From Vibrio sp. LaRot3 (GTDB lineage Bacteria; Pseudomonadota; Gammaproteobacteria; Enterobacterales; Vibrionaceae), in assembly GCF_027587025.1 (NCBI RefSeq), contig NZ_JAPPTI010000005.1, positions 1-64,000 of the forward strand: DNA of 64,000 nucleotides. The letters are read 5' to 3'. The notes under the pieces are model-generated. The model ran no database searches. It had not been told where the DNA came from and worked only from the letters and a program-made list of their open reading frames with translations. This document shows positions 38,678 through 48,118 of the stretch, in pieces; the first letter of the stretch is position 1, and each line of letters opens with the position of its first letter. A program made the position numbers and the translations under genes.

Positions 38678-41600
38678 TGTGGTTGTCTGATGTTTCCGTA
38701 AAACGCCCTGTTGCGGCTTTAGTATTAAGCCTGTTGTTGTGTGTTTTCGGTATTGTCTCGTTCTCTAAATTGGCCGTGCGTGAAATGCCGGACATTGAGA
38801 ACCCAGTTGTCTCAATCAGTACCCGCTATGAAGGGGCTTCAGCCACCATCATTGAAAGCCAGATTACCTCGGTACTTGAAGATCAGTTATCCGGTATTAG
38901 TGGTATTGATGAAATTTCTTCTACCACGCGAAACAGCATGTCGCGAATCACGATTACCTTCGATTTGGGTTATGACCTAAATACCGGGGTCAGTGATGTT
39001 CGTGATGCGGTTGCTCGAGCGCAGCGTTCATTGCCAGATGAAGCTGACGACCCTGTGGTGTATAAAAACAATGGCTCTGGTGAAGCCTCGTTATACATCA
39101 ACCTAAGCTCATCTGAGATGGATCGCACCCAATTAACAGACTACGTTGAACGCGTACTGATGGACCGATTTAGTTTGTTAACAGGCGTAAGTTCAGTCGA
39201 CATCTCTGGTGGTTTATATAAAGTCATGTATGTGAAGTTGAAGCCTGAGTTGATGGCTGGGCGCGGCGTCACAACGTCTGACATCACTAATGCTTTACGC
39301 AGTGAAAACTTGGAGAGCCCGGGTGGTGAAGTTCGTAACGATCAGATTGTCATGTCTGTGCGAACAGCACGTACTTATCAGCAAGCGCAAGATTTTGAAT
39401 ACCTAGTGGTTAAGCGTGCCAGCGATAACACGCCAGTTTACTTAAAAGAAGTTGCTGACGTTTATATTGGTGCAGAAAACGAAAACTCGACCTTTAAAAG
39501 CGATGGCGTTGTGAACGTCAGTCTCGGCATTGTTCCTCAATCTGATGCTAACCCACTTGAAGTGGCTCAGTTGGTTCATGCGGAAGTCGACAAGGTTCAG
39601 CAGTTCCTGCCTGATGGGACTCGCTTGGCCGTAGACTATGATTCAACCGTCTTCATTGAGCGTTCTATCTCAGAAGTGTATAGCACCCTGTTTATCACCG
39701 GTGGTTTGGTTATCTTAGTGCTGTACGTCTTCATTGGTCAGGCTCGTGCGACTTTGATTCCTGCGGTAACCGTACCCGTCTCTCTAATTTCCTCGTTTAT
39801 CGCGGCGTATTACTTCGGCTTCTCGATTAACTTGATCACCTTAATGGCATTGATCTTGTCGATAGGTCTGGTTGTGGATGATGCGATCGTAGTGGTAGAA
39901 AATATTTTCCACCATATTGAACGAGGTGAAAAACCACTCCTGGCGGCCTATAAAGGGACGCGTGAAGTAGGCTTTGCGGTTATCGCGACCACCCTTGTTT
40001 TGGTGATGGTGTTCCTACCTATCTCGTTTATGGATGGCATGGTGGGCTTGCTGTTTACTGAGTTCTCAGTTCTGCTGGCAATGTCAGTGATTTTCTCATC
40101 ATTAATCGCGTTAACGCTGACTCCGGTACTGGGCAGCAAAATCTTAAAAGCTAACGTAAAACCGAGTCGATTTAATCTTGTGGTTGACCGTTTATTCTCT
40201 CGTTTGGAAGGTGGTTATCGTAAAGTTCTAAAAATGGCTCTAAACCTAAAATGGGCAGCACCTTTGGTGATCATGGCTTGTTTAGGGGGCAGCTACGGTT
40301 TAATGCAACAAGTGCCTGCACAGTTGACGCCAAGTGAAGACCGCGGTGTGATCTTTGCGTTTGTTCGTGGTGCTGATGCCACCAGTTATAACCGTATGTC
40401 AGCGAATATGGAGATTGTTGAAGATCGCCTTATGCCACTACTTGGTCAAGGCTTCTTGAAGTCATTTAGTATCCAATCGCCTGCGTTTGGCGGTATGGCG
40501 GGTGACCAAACTGGCTTTGTGATCATGATTTTGGAAGACTGGAATGATCGAGATGTTACTGCTCAACAGGCGTTAGGTCAGGTTCGCAAAGCCTTGAGTG
40601 GTATGGCGGATGTGAAAGTATTCCCATTCATGCCCGGCTTTAGAGGTGGCTCAAGTGAGCCTGTTCAGTTCGTTCTTGGTGGTTCTGATTACCAAGAGCT
40701 CAAGCATTGGGCAGAAGAGCTAGAAGTGCTGGCAGAGCAATCACCGTATATGGAAGGCGCAGATATTAACTATTCTGAGCGTACTCCTGAGCTGTTGGTG
40801 ACCGTAGATAAAGAGCGCGCTGCCGAACTAGGCATCAGTGTCGCGGATATTTCAGATACCCTTGAAATCATGTTGGGTGGTAAGAGTGAGACGACCTTCG
40901 TTGAGCGTGGTGAAGAGTACGATGTCTATCTACGTGGTGACGAAAACAGCTTTAACAATGCGTCTGATCTTAGCCAAATCTACATGCGTACTGCGTCAGG
41001 TGAGTTGGTGACGTTAGATGCCGTGACCAAAATTGAAGAAGTGGCATCGTCGATTCGACTGTCTCACTACAATAAGCAAAAAGCGGTCACTATTACTGCC
41101 AACTTGTCGGATGGTTACACCTTAGGTGAAGCGTTAGATTATCTCGATCAACAAGCGATTGAGCGCCTACCGGGTGACATTTCGGTCAGCTACTCAGGTG
41201 AATCGAAAGATTACAAAGAGAACCAATCGAGTGTGATGGTGGTGTTTGGTTTGGCATTGCTGGTGGCATACCTAGTATTGGCGGCTCAGTTTGAAAGCTT
41301 TATCAACCCATTGGTGGTGATGTTTACTGTACCTATGGGTATCTTTGGTGGCTTCATAGGTTTGTTTATCATGGGGCAAGGTTTCAATATCTACAGCCAA
41401 ATCGGCATGATCATGCTGATCGGTATGGTAACCAAAAACGGCATCTTGATTGTTGAGTTTGCTAACCAACTGCGTGACCGTGGTTTAGAGTTTGAAAAGG
41501 CGATTGTTGATGCCTCTGCGCGTCGTCTTCGTCCAATCCTAATGACGGCCTTTACGACACTCGCGGGTGCGATTCCACTGATTTTATCAAGTGGTGCAGG

Positions 41601-41799
41601 TTATGAAAGCCGCGTAGCTGTGGGTACGGTTATCTTCTTTGGTATGGGCTTTGCGACCTTGATTACCCTGTTTGTTATTCCTGCTATGTATCGATTGATT
41701 TCGGCTAGCACACAGGCACCGGGTCATGTGGAAGCGGAGCTGAACAGAGAGTTAAGCCATGATAATAAAGGGCGAACTTCTCACGGTGAGTTAAATTAA
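38677..41799 (+). CDS. RND-family multidrug efflux pump, inner-membrane subunit
   Basis: A 1040-residue proton-driven transporter of the HAE1 type. TM1 (about 10-30) and TM helices at about 335-540 and 860-1010 flank two large periplasmic loops. The proton-relay segment LSIGLVVDDAIVVVENIFHH carries the paired Asp in TM4, and MLIGMVTKNGILIVEFANQL with its Lys lies in TM10. PGDISVSYSGESKDYKENQ and PVQFVLGGSDY are typical porter-domain pieces. The operon has no TolC-type channel gene, so it must use one encoded elsewhere, as other Vibrio pumps do. A bidirectional terminator follows. Confidence 0.96.
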   Translation: MWLSDVSVKRPVAALVLSLLLCVFGIVSFSKLAVREMPDIENPVVSISTRYEGASATIIESQITSVLEDQLSGISGIDEISSTTRNSMSRITITFDLGYDLNTGVSDVRDAVARAQRSLPDEADDPVVYKNNGSGEASLYINLSSSEMDRTQLTDYVERVLMDRFSLLTGVSSVDISGGLYKVMYVKLKPELMAGRGVTTSDITNALRSENLESPGGEVRNDQIVMSVRTARTYQQAQDFEYLVVKRASDNTPVYLKEVADVYIGAENENSTFKSDGVVNVSLGIVPQSDANPLEVAQLVHAEVDKVQQFLPDGTRLAVDYDSTVFIERSISEVYSTLFITGGLVILVLYVFIGQARATLIPAVTVPVSLISSFIAAYYFGFSINLITLMALILSIGLVVDDAIVVVENIFHHIERGEKPLLAAYKGTREVGFAVIATTLVLVMVFLPISFMDGMVGLLFTEFSVLLAMSVIFSSLIALTLTPVLGSKILKANVKPSRFNLVVDRLFSRLEGGYRKVLKMALNLKWAAPLVIMACLGGSYGLMQQVPAQLTPSEDRGVIFAFVRGADATSYNRMSANMEIVEDRLMPLLGQGFLKSFSIQSPAFGGMAGDQTGFVIMILEDWNDRDVTAQQALGQVRKALSGMADVKVFPFMPGFRGGSSEPVQFVLGGSDYQELKHWAEELEVLAEQSPYMEGADINYSERTPELLVTVDKERAAELGISVADISDTLEIMLGGKSETTFVERGEEYDVYLRGDENSFNNASDLSQIYMRTASGELVTLDAVTKIEEVASSIRLSHYNKQKAVTITANLSDGYTLGEALDYLDQQAIERLPGDISVSYSGESKDYKENQSSVMVVFGLALLVAYLVLAAQFESFINPLVVMFTVPMGIFGGFIGLFIMGQGFNIYSQIGMIMLIGMVTKNGILIVEFANQLRDRGLEFEKAIVDASARRLRPILMTAFTTLAGAIPLILSSGAGYESRVAVGTVIFFGMGFATLITLFVIPAMYRLISASTQAPGHVEAELNRELSHDNKGRTSHGELN

Positions 41800-41826
41800 G
41801 GTTTAGCTTACTCTAGGCGGAAAAAT

Positions 41827-41857
41827 AAAAACCGAGGCAATGGCCTCGGTTTTTTTA
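41827..41857. terminator. Bidirectional terminator between the pump gene and yebG
   Basis: ACCGAGGC pairs with GCCTCGGT across AATG, with A-runs before and seven Ts after, usable on both strands. It lies about 28 bases after the pump stop and 25 after the end of yebG. Confidence 0.92.
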
Positions 41858-41880
41858 TTCTCAGATAGAAGAGCGCTGGG

Positions 41881-42177
41881 TTATGCTGCGTCTTCTTGTG
41901 GCGCGTCTTCAACGGCCTCAATTTTCTTTGCTTTCTTTGGTGCTGGTTTACGTTTTGCACCAAGCGCGTAAAGCACTTCTTCTTTGTTTTGAGCTAAGAA
42001 CATCGCCAAGTCTTCTTGCTTAGCTTCATCTTCGATCATTTCACTTTTACCTAGTAGTGCGAAAAGCTCGTCTGCCATATCCAGCATTTTGTCATAAGCG
42101 TCAGCTTCCGCTTTAGAGGTAAAAGTCATTTTCTCTTCTCCGTTGCGTTCTACCACGTACTTAACGATTACAGCCAT
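41881..42177 (-). CDS. yebG: SOS-induced protein YebG
   Basis: A 98-residue protein of the YebG family, a DNA-damage-induced protein of unknown mechanism. The N-terminal half MAVIVKYVVERNGEEKMTFTSKAEADAYDKML is close to E. coli YebG. The C-terminal tail is Lys/Ala/Pro-rich then acidic. AGAGGA seven bases upstream supports the start. A LexA box sits 28 bases before the ATG, which fits SOS control. Confidence 0.93.
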   Translation of the reverse strand: MAVIVKYVVERNGEEKMTFTSKAEADAYDKMLDMADELFALLGKSEMIEDEAKQEDLAMFLAQNKEEVLYALGAKRKPAPKKAKKIEAVEDAPQEDAA

Positions 42178-42204
42178 GGTTATTCCTCTAGCTAAAATTA
42201 ATTA

Positions 42205-42220
42205 CTGGGTGTTTATACAG
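42205..42220 (-). promoter_or_regulatory. LexA box of yebG
   Basis: The plus-strand sequence CTGGGTGTTTATACAG fits the CTG-N10-CAG SOS operator with an AT-rich right core. It lies 28 bases upstream of the yebG ATG, where a repressor would cover the promoter. Confidence 0.8.
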
Positions 42221-42299
42221 TTTTTAACCAATTAAGTCTAGACGGAGCTTGATTTCTGCGACTTGAGTGGCGAGTAAGTAGTCCGTCTTTAGGGTTGAA

Positions 42300-43202
42300 T
42301 TATGGTGTATTCCCGTTATCCCATTGATAGCAAAACTCAATAAAGTGTTTGAGCAGTGGAGTTTGATACTTCTCTTTGTGAACTAATAACCAAAAGCGTC
42401 GCTTCATATCCAGTGGTAGCGGCAATATTTTTACCCGGCCATCTTTAATTGCGGGCTGCGCGGCAAGCTGTGATAAACACGCAAGGCCAAGCCCTGCTGA
42501 GACACAATTGATGATGGCTTCAGTGGTATTGAGCTGAAACGCTTCTTGCCATTGTTCAATGCGGGGAGCAACGGCACGTAAAAAAAACTCACGTGAGCCA
42601 GAGCCGGCTTCGCGTAAAATCCAGTTGCTGTTTTCAAGATCGCTCAGCGCCACATTACTTTGACGAATAAGCGGAGAGTCAGCACTGGAAATAACGCACA
42701 TCTCATCTTGGCTGAACTGGGTTGAGATTAACTCTGGGTGTAACGTTTTACCTTCAATCAGCGCTAAATCAAGTTCATAATCGACCAACTTTTGGCAAAT
42801 TAACGCTGAATTAGAAATAAACAAGCTTTGAGCTTGGTGGCCTGTCTGGGTGCGAAATTGGCTAAGCATATAGGGGGCAACTTGGTTGCCGATGGTATCG
42901 CTCGCGCCAATGCGAAGCTTTCCTGTTAATGTCTGGTCATCTTCAAATAGCAGCTCAATGTCTTGAGCACGATGGAGCAGTTCATCAGCCATCGGTAGGA
43001 GCTTTTGCCCTTCTTGATTGAGAATAAGCCGCTTATTGACGCGATCAAACAATGAGTGGCCAAGCTGCTTTTCAAGCTCAGAGAGTGCCATACTGACAGC
43101 AGCTTTCGATAAGCATAAAGCATTGGCGGCTTCTGTTAGTGTGTCGAACTGATTGATGGTGGCGAAAACTTTAAGTTGTTTCAGAGAGATATGTAAAGCC
43201 AT
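42300..43202 (-). CDS. LysR-family transcription regulator, divergent from a TDT transporter
   Basis: A 300-residue LysR protein. The winged helix at about residues 4-63 includes LTEAANALCLSKAAVSMALS, followed by the linker helix and an effector domain (LRIGASDTIGNQVAPYML; WILREAGSGSREFFLRAV; IINCVSAGLGLACLSQLA). The last piece resembles CysB/CbbR-like regulators of anions and small acids. It is divergently placed against the TDT-family transporter, with 105 to 120 bases between starts, the usual layout for a regulator of that transporter. Effector unknown. Confidence 0.93.
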   Translation of the reverse strand: MALHISLKQLKVFATINQFDTLTEAANALCLSKAAVSMALSELEKQLGHSLFDRVNKRLILNQEGQKLLPMADELLHRAQDIELLFEDDQTLTGKLRIGASDTIGNQVAPYMLSQFRTQTGHQAQSLFISNSALICQKLVDYELDLALIEGKTLHPELISTQFSQDEMCVISSADSPLIRQSNVALSDLENSNWILREAGSGSREFFLRAVAPRIEQWQEAFQLNTTEAIINCVSAGLGLACLSQLAAQPAIKDGRVKILPLPLDMKRRFWLLVHKEKYQTPLLKHFIEFCYQWDNGNTP

Positions 43203-43252
43203 CTTGAGGCTACCATTGTTGTTTAATTTGTCTGAACGAGTGTTTTAAATAA

Positions 43253-43266
43253 TTAGATATAACTAA
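43253..43266. promoter_or_regulatory. Candidate LysR-type operator between divergent genes
   Basis: TTAG-ATATAA-CTAA is a perfect inverted repeat in the AT-rich region between the LysR gene and the transporter gene, 50 bases before the LysR start and 57 to 70 bases before the transporter start. Such dyads are common LysR binding sites; this one is a guess from position and symmetry. Confidence 0.4.
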
Positions 43267-43322
43267 ACAATGTGCAAGCGTAAACTAGCGGTATTGAGAG
43301 GTAAGCAGTGGAGTATCGCAAG

Positions 43323-44282
43323 ATGATTAAGGCAACAAAAGCAAAAGTAATGGGTGCACCTACCCCAATGGCCGGTCTTGCTCTTGGTATCGCTAGCTTG
43401 GGCTGGAGCTGGGAAAATGCGTTGCCCTTGCAAGGCTATGGTCAAATTATCGCTGCGATGATTGCTAGTGTGTTGTTAGTTATTTTAGCGGTGAAGTTTT
43501 TATTTCATCGCCATTTGCTTGCTGAAGACCTCGCGCACCCAGTTGTGGGTAGTGTGGTACCTACTTTTGCTATGGGAACAATGATCGTGTCCAATGCTTT
43601 AGGGCATTGGAACAGCTTGCTGGGTGACGGTTTATGGCTGCTAGCGGTCGCTTTGCATTTGGTGTTTTTAACAAGCTTTGTCTATCACCGTGCCCAAGGT
43701 TTTGAAATGCATCATTTATTGCCAAGTTGGTTTGTACCACCGGTAGGAATCGTCGTGGCTGATGTGTCGTTTTCAGGTAATCCAAGTTTAGAAATTGTGG
43801 CGCAAGCGACCATCGTGTTTGGTCTCGCAGCTTACACTGTGATGCTGCCAACGATGATTTATCGCTTAGTGTTTAGTCATGAAATTCCGGATGCAGCCAA
43901 ACCAACCTTTGCCATTATGGCCGCGCCAGCCAGTCTTTCGCTTGCGGGTTATCTATCTATTGCGACAGAACCGTCACCTGTCATCGTCGCTTTGTTATTT
44001 GGTATCGCAGTGTTAATGACCATGGTGACCTACTTGGCGTTTGCTAAATTGCTTCGTTTGCCATTCAGTGCAGGTTATGCGGCGTTTACCTTCCCGATGG
44101 TGATTGGCGCAACCGCGCTATTCAAATTGAGCGCATGGTTGGAATCGGTTCACATTCCGTCTCATTACGTACAGCAAGTGTTTGGTTTGGCGCTGTTTGA
44201 ATTGGTGATTGCCACCTTGGTGGTGGGGTATGTATCGCTCCGTTACTGGAACTTTTATAAACCTTTTAAAGGGCTAGTATAA
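43323..44282 (+). CDS. TDT/SLAC1-family membrane transporter
   Basis: Member of the tellurite-resistance/dicarboxylate transporter family (TehA, SLAC1 and relatives), a ten-helix anion channel or exporter. About ten hydrophobic segments fill the 319 residues. Family marks are TPMAGLALGIASLGWSWE at the start, VVGSVVPTFAMGTMIVSNAL, PSWFVPPVGIVVADVSFS and KPTFAIMAAPASLSLAGYL. Two starts are possible: ATG at 43323 with GGAG nine bases upstream, or GTG at 43308 with GAGG six bases upstream, adding five residues. The substrate, an inorganic anion, sulphite or organic acid, cannot be told. Confidence 0.88.
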   Translation: MIKATKAKVMGAPTPMAGLALGIASLGWSWENALPLQGYGQIIAAMIASVLLVILAVKFLFHRHLLAEDLAHPVVGSVVPTFAMGTMIVSNALGHWNSLLGDGLWLLAVALHLVFLTSFVYHRAQGFEMHHLLPSWFVPPVGIVVADVSFSGNPSLEIVAQATIVFGLAAYTVMLPTMIYRLVFSHEIPDAAKPTFAIMAAPASLSLAGYLSIATEPSPVIVALLFGIAVLMTMVTYLAFAKLLRLPFSAGYAAFTFPMVIGATALFKLSAWLESVHIPSHYVQQVFGLALFELVIATLVVGYVSLRYWNFYKPFKGLV

Positions 44283-44380
44283 AGAAGCGCCAATTGCTGC
44301 AAAAGCGTTGGCTAAAGATAAACTCTTACGGGCAGTTATGCTAATCTCGTTTTCATTATCGCGAGTATAGGATCTGCCCG

Positions 44381-47300
44381 GTGTTCACTGTTTATCATTC
44401 AAACCAAGTTGATGTGCTGAAATCGTTACTGGTTGAGTTAGTTCGTATTGACCCTCTAAGTAACCCGTTTGAAAAAGAACAAATTTTGGTGCAAAGCCCG
44501 GGTATGTCTCAGTGGCTAAAAATGGCGCTTGCGAAAGAGTTTGGCGTTGCTGCGAACCTTGAGTTTCCCCTTCCTGCGACGTTTATTTGGAACATGTTTA
44601 CCCAAGTGTTACCGGATGTTCCTCAGCGCAGTGCTTTCAATAAAGAAGCGATGACTTGGAAGTTGATGGACATCTTGCCTACGCTGCTTCCCCAAGCTGA
44701 ATTTGCCCCATTGCAGCGCTATTTAGAAGACGACAGTGACAGCTCTAAACTTTATCAGTTAGCCGAAAAAATCGCGGATATCTTCGATGGTTACTTAGTG
44801 TATCGACCAGAGTGGATTGCTAGCTGGGAAGCCGGGCAAACTGTCGCAGAAATTGAGCAAGAGCACCCTTGGCAACCGATTTTGTGGCAAGCGCTTTATG
44901 ACCACACTATCGGCTTAGGTCAGTCTCCTTATCATCGTGCTAACCTCTATGAGCACTTCATTGAGGCGTTAGAAAACTTTCAAGGTACGTTTGAAAACCT
45001 GCCTAAACGTTTATTTGTCTTTGGTATTTCTTCCCTTCCTCCTCGTTACATGGATGCTTTAAAGGCCATAGGTGAACACATTGACGTTCATCTGATGTTT
45101 ACTAACCCATGTCGTTACTATTGGGGAGAAGTGCGAGACAGAAAATATTTAGCCAAGTTAGCTGCGAAGCATCGTCAGCATTTGGTATGGCGCGATGATC
45201 ACTCTGAGCTAGAGGGTGAAAGTGAACAGCTTAAAGGCTCAGTAGAAGATAACCTCGAAGGTGAGCTGCATACCGATGTGGTGGGTAACAGTTTACTTGC
45301 TTCGATGGGTAAGCTTGGGCGCGACAATATGTATTTATTATCGCAGCTCGAATCCCATGAGATAGAAGCTTTTGTTGAGGTTGAACGTGATAGCTTATTA
45401 CACCAACTGCAAGCGGATATTCTTAATTTAGAAGAGCATCAAGACGACCAAAAGTTACTTGATAGTCAGCATAAACGCACCATCGCTGGTGACGATAGAT
45501 CATTGACCTTACACGCTTGTCATAGCCCAATGCGTGAAGTCGAAGTGTTGCACGATCAGCTGCTGGCGATGTTTGATGCCGATCCAACCTTGAAGCCCCG
45601 TGACATCATCGTCATGGTGGCTGACATCAATGCCTACAGCCCAGCGATTCAAGCGGTATTTGGTAACGCACCTGGTGAGCGTTATATCCCATACTCCATC
45701 TCTGACCGTACCGCAGACCAAGAAAGCCCAATTTTAGCTGCGTTTATGCAGCTGGTGAATATCGCCAATACTCGTTGTTTAGCTTCTGAGCTTTTGGAGT
45801 TACTTGAAACTCCGGCTATTCTGGCTCGCTTTGGTTTAAGTGAAGATGAGTTTATTCAAGCCAAACTATGGGTCGAAGAAGCGGGCATTCGCTGGGGACT
45901 CAACCCAACCACCAGTACTGAATTTGATTTACCTGCGAGTGAACAAAACACATGGCAATTTGGTATCGAGCGTATGCTGCTTGGCTATGCCATGCCAGAT
46001 TCAGCAGGGCTGTTTGATGGTCAGACGCAAGTATTAGCGCCTTACAATGAGGTGCAAGGCATGAGTGCTGAGCTTGCAGGTAAGTTGGCTCATTTTATTG
46101 AAACCATCAGCGATTACCGTTCTCGATTAGCGCAAACTAAAACCATTGAGAGCTGGCGAGAGACGCTTACCTTAATGTTGGATGATTTCTTTAGTGTTGA
46201 ATTGGAAGGTGAGGTCGCGCTGAAGTCGATCCGCGATACCCTACAAGCGTTAAAAGAACAGTTGCAAGATGCCGAGTTCGAGCAACCGCTATCGCCAAGC
46301 ATTATTACTCAATATCTACAGAACAAACTTTCTGGTACGCGTGTGAGCCAGCGCTTTTTAGCTGGGCAAGTAAACTTCTGTACCCTAATGCCGATGCGTT
46401 CAATTCCGTTTCGTGCTGTTTGTTTGTTGGGGATGAATGACGGTGTTTATCCGCGTTCGATGCCGCCAGAAGGCTTTGACCTAATGAATGGCCGCGCAAG
46501 ACCGGGTGACCGGTCTCGTCGAGATGATGACCGTTATCTGTTTTTAGAAGCCATTCTCTCTGCGCAGCAAAGCCTCTACATCAGTTATGTCGGCCGTTCA
46601 ATTCAAGATAACACAGAGCGTGTTCCTTCGGTGTTGGTGTCTGAGTTGATGGAGTATTGCCATCAAAACTACTGCTTAGAAGGGCAGCAACATCTATCGG
46701 TGGATGAATCTGGTGAGCAACTTTTAGAGGTGATGCATCACTCACATGCCATGGTGCCATTTAGCCCGTCGGCCTTTCTTGGTAAACAGCCAAGTTACGC
46801 CAAAGAGTGGTTGCCTGCGGCTTGTCGCCAAGGACAAAAGAGTGGTGAATTTAATCGCCAATTGGTCGATTATCTCACCGATGCGGAGAAGTCTATCGAA
46901 CTCAATTTAGTTGAACTGCAACGTTTTTGGCGCATGCCTGTTCGTTACTTCTTCAATCGTCGCCTCAAAGTGGTTTTTGAGCCGCCGCTGCCGATCATGC
47001 AAGATGATGAACCGTTTGTTCTGGATGGGTTAGAGAGCTATCAAATGCGGGATGGCTTATTGGAGCAACTGTTACAGTCCAACCTTGAGCCTCAGCAAGT
47101 TGTTGAACAGTATGTTGAATTGCAGCGAGCTCAAGGTAAGTTACCGGTGGGCGCGTTTGGTGAAATCGAGTTTGATACCAACCGAGTTCAAGCGGAAGAA
47201 ATGGTGAAAGAGCTTAATTTTGTTTGTTCTGCGTCCCAAGAAGATTTGGCGGTTAAACTGCGCTTTGATGATATTGCAGACGACCATAGCGTGACATTAA

Positions 47301-47848
47301 CTGGTTGGCTGACCAATCATTATCAATCCGGTTTGGTGAGGTATCGCAGCGGTAAAATTCGCGCGCAAGATTATTTATCCGCTTGGATTGATCATTTGGC
47401 GATGGCGGCAATGGGACACGTTAACCGCACTCATATGATCGGTTACGACCGCAAAGAGGGCGTGGTTCATCTCGTCTATCCTGCCATTACGGATAAAGAA
47501 GAGGCGCATTCGATATTGAAAGAGTTGGTTCGCTTGTTCTTTAGTGGCATGACAGAGCCGCTGGCTTATTTCCCACGAACCTCACTTGCTTGCGTAGAGG
47601 CCGGTTTCTCTCGTGGTCAATGGGTTGATGACGAAGAGAAATCGTTGAAGAAAATGGAAACGGCTTTCAATGGTGGCTTCAACAATATGCCGCCAGCGGA
47701 AGGAGCCGATGCCTATATCTCCCGTATTTGGCCAGAATGGAATAGTGAACTTGCTGCTAAGGTGCGCACAACGACGGCACTGGTGCTGCAAACGCCAAGG
47801 TTACAAGCACAAGATATTCATGATGCGGATGCTGGTAATGAGAGTTAG
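44381..47848 (+). CDS. recC: Exodeoxyribonuclease V subunit gamma (RecC)
   Basis: Chi-recognition and scaffold subunit of RecBCD, which processes double-strand breaks for RecA. The 1155 residues are near the family length. Recognised segments are MFTVYHSNQVDVLK, LVQSPGMSQWLKMALA, TFCTLMPMRS-like NFCTLMPMRSIPFRAVCLLGMN, DDDRYLFLEAILSAQQSLYIS and SYVGRSIQDN. The start is GTG with AGGA seven bases upstream. In E. coli ptrA lies between recC and recB; here 270 non-coding bases take its place. Confidence 0.96.
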   Translation: MFTVYHSNQVDVLKSLLVELVRIDPLSNPFEKEQILVQSPGMSQWLKMALAKEFGVAANLEFPLPATFIWNMFTQVLPDVPQRSAFNKEAMTWKLMDILPTLLPQAEFAPLQRYLEDDSDSSKLYQLAEKIADIFDGYLVYRPEWIASWEAGQTVAEIEQEHPWQPILWQALYDHTIGLGQSPYHRANLYEHFIEALENFQGTFENLPKRLFVFGISSLPPRYMDALKAIGEHIDVHLMFTNPCRYYWGEVRDRKYLAKLAAKHRQHLVWRDDHSELEGESEQLKGSVEDNLEGELHTDVVGNSLLASMGKLGRDNMYLLSQLESHEIEAFVEVERDSLLHQLQADILNLEEHQDDQKLLDSQHKRTIAGDDRSLTLHACHSPMREVEVLHDQLLAMFDADPTLKPRDIIVMVADINAYSPAIQAVFGNAPGERYIPYSISDRTADQESPILAAFMQLVNIANTRCLASELLELLETPAILARFGLSEDEFIQAKLWVEEAGIRWGLNPTTSTEFDLPASEQNTWQFGIERMLLGYAMPDSAGLFDGQTQVLAPYNEVQGMSAELAGKLAHFIETISDYRSRLAQTKTIESWRETLTLMLDDFFSVELEGEVALKSIRDTLQALKEQLQDAEFEQPLSPSIITQYLQNKLSGTRVSQRFLAGQVNFCTLMPMRSIPFRAVCLLGMNDGVYPRSMPPEGFDLMNGRARPGDRSRRDDDRYLFLEAILSAQQSLYISYVGRSIQDNTERVPSVLVSELMEYCHQNYCLEGQQHLSVDESGEQLLEVMHHSHAMVPFSPSAFLGKQPSYAKEWLPAACRQGQKSGEFNRQLVDYLTDAEKSIELNLVELQRFWRMPVRYFFNRRLKVVFEPPLPIMQDDEPFVLDGLESYQMRDGLLEQLLQSNLEPQQVVEQYVELQRAQGKLPVGAFGEIEFDTNRVQAEEMVKELNFVCSASQEDLAVKLRFDDIADDHSVTLTGWLTNHYQSGLVRYRSGKIRAQDYLSAWIDHLAMAAMGHVNRTHMIGYDRKEGVVHLVYPAITDKEEAHSILKELVRLFFSGMTEPLAYFPRTSLACVEAGFSRGQWVDDEEKSLKKMETAFNGGFNNMPPAEGADAYISRIWPEWNSELAAKVRTTTALVLQTPRLQAQDIHDADAGNES

Positions 47849-48118
47849 GGAAGTGGTTGGCCGCCAGAAAATCATTATTAGTGTAGGGCGTTCGCTGTAC
47901 GGCCATTGGTCAGAGGGACCATTATTCGGTTGGTCTGTTGCAAACATGTACTGCTTGCTCAACTCGTGACGCGCATACTAGCGGTTGACTGAATGATGTT
48001 CCGTGAGTGGGATCTCATTCGATTGTTAATAGTGACCGCTTGATAGATATAAACGCAAAAAATTGATACTGGATCACATTTGGTCTGGTGAAAAATGTTC
48101 GATAAAGGTCTGATTGAT
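47849..48118 (+). other. recC-recB gap, no gene seen
   Basis: No reading frame with a ribosome binding site and no trace of ptrA could be found. A small hairpin TGGTC-AGAGG-GACCA lies at about 47906-47920. The stretch probably holds a recB promoter, which I could not locate with confidence. Confidence 0.5.

Noticed and set aside
47670..47969. Plus-strand frame of 99 codons over the recC end
   Set aside because: It lies mostly inside recC in another frame, has no ribosome binding site and its residue mix is that of an out-of-frame translation.
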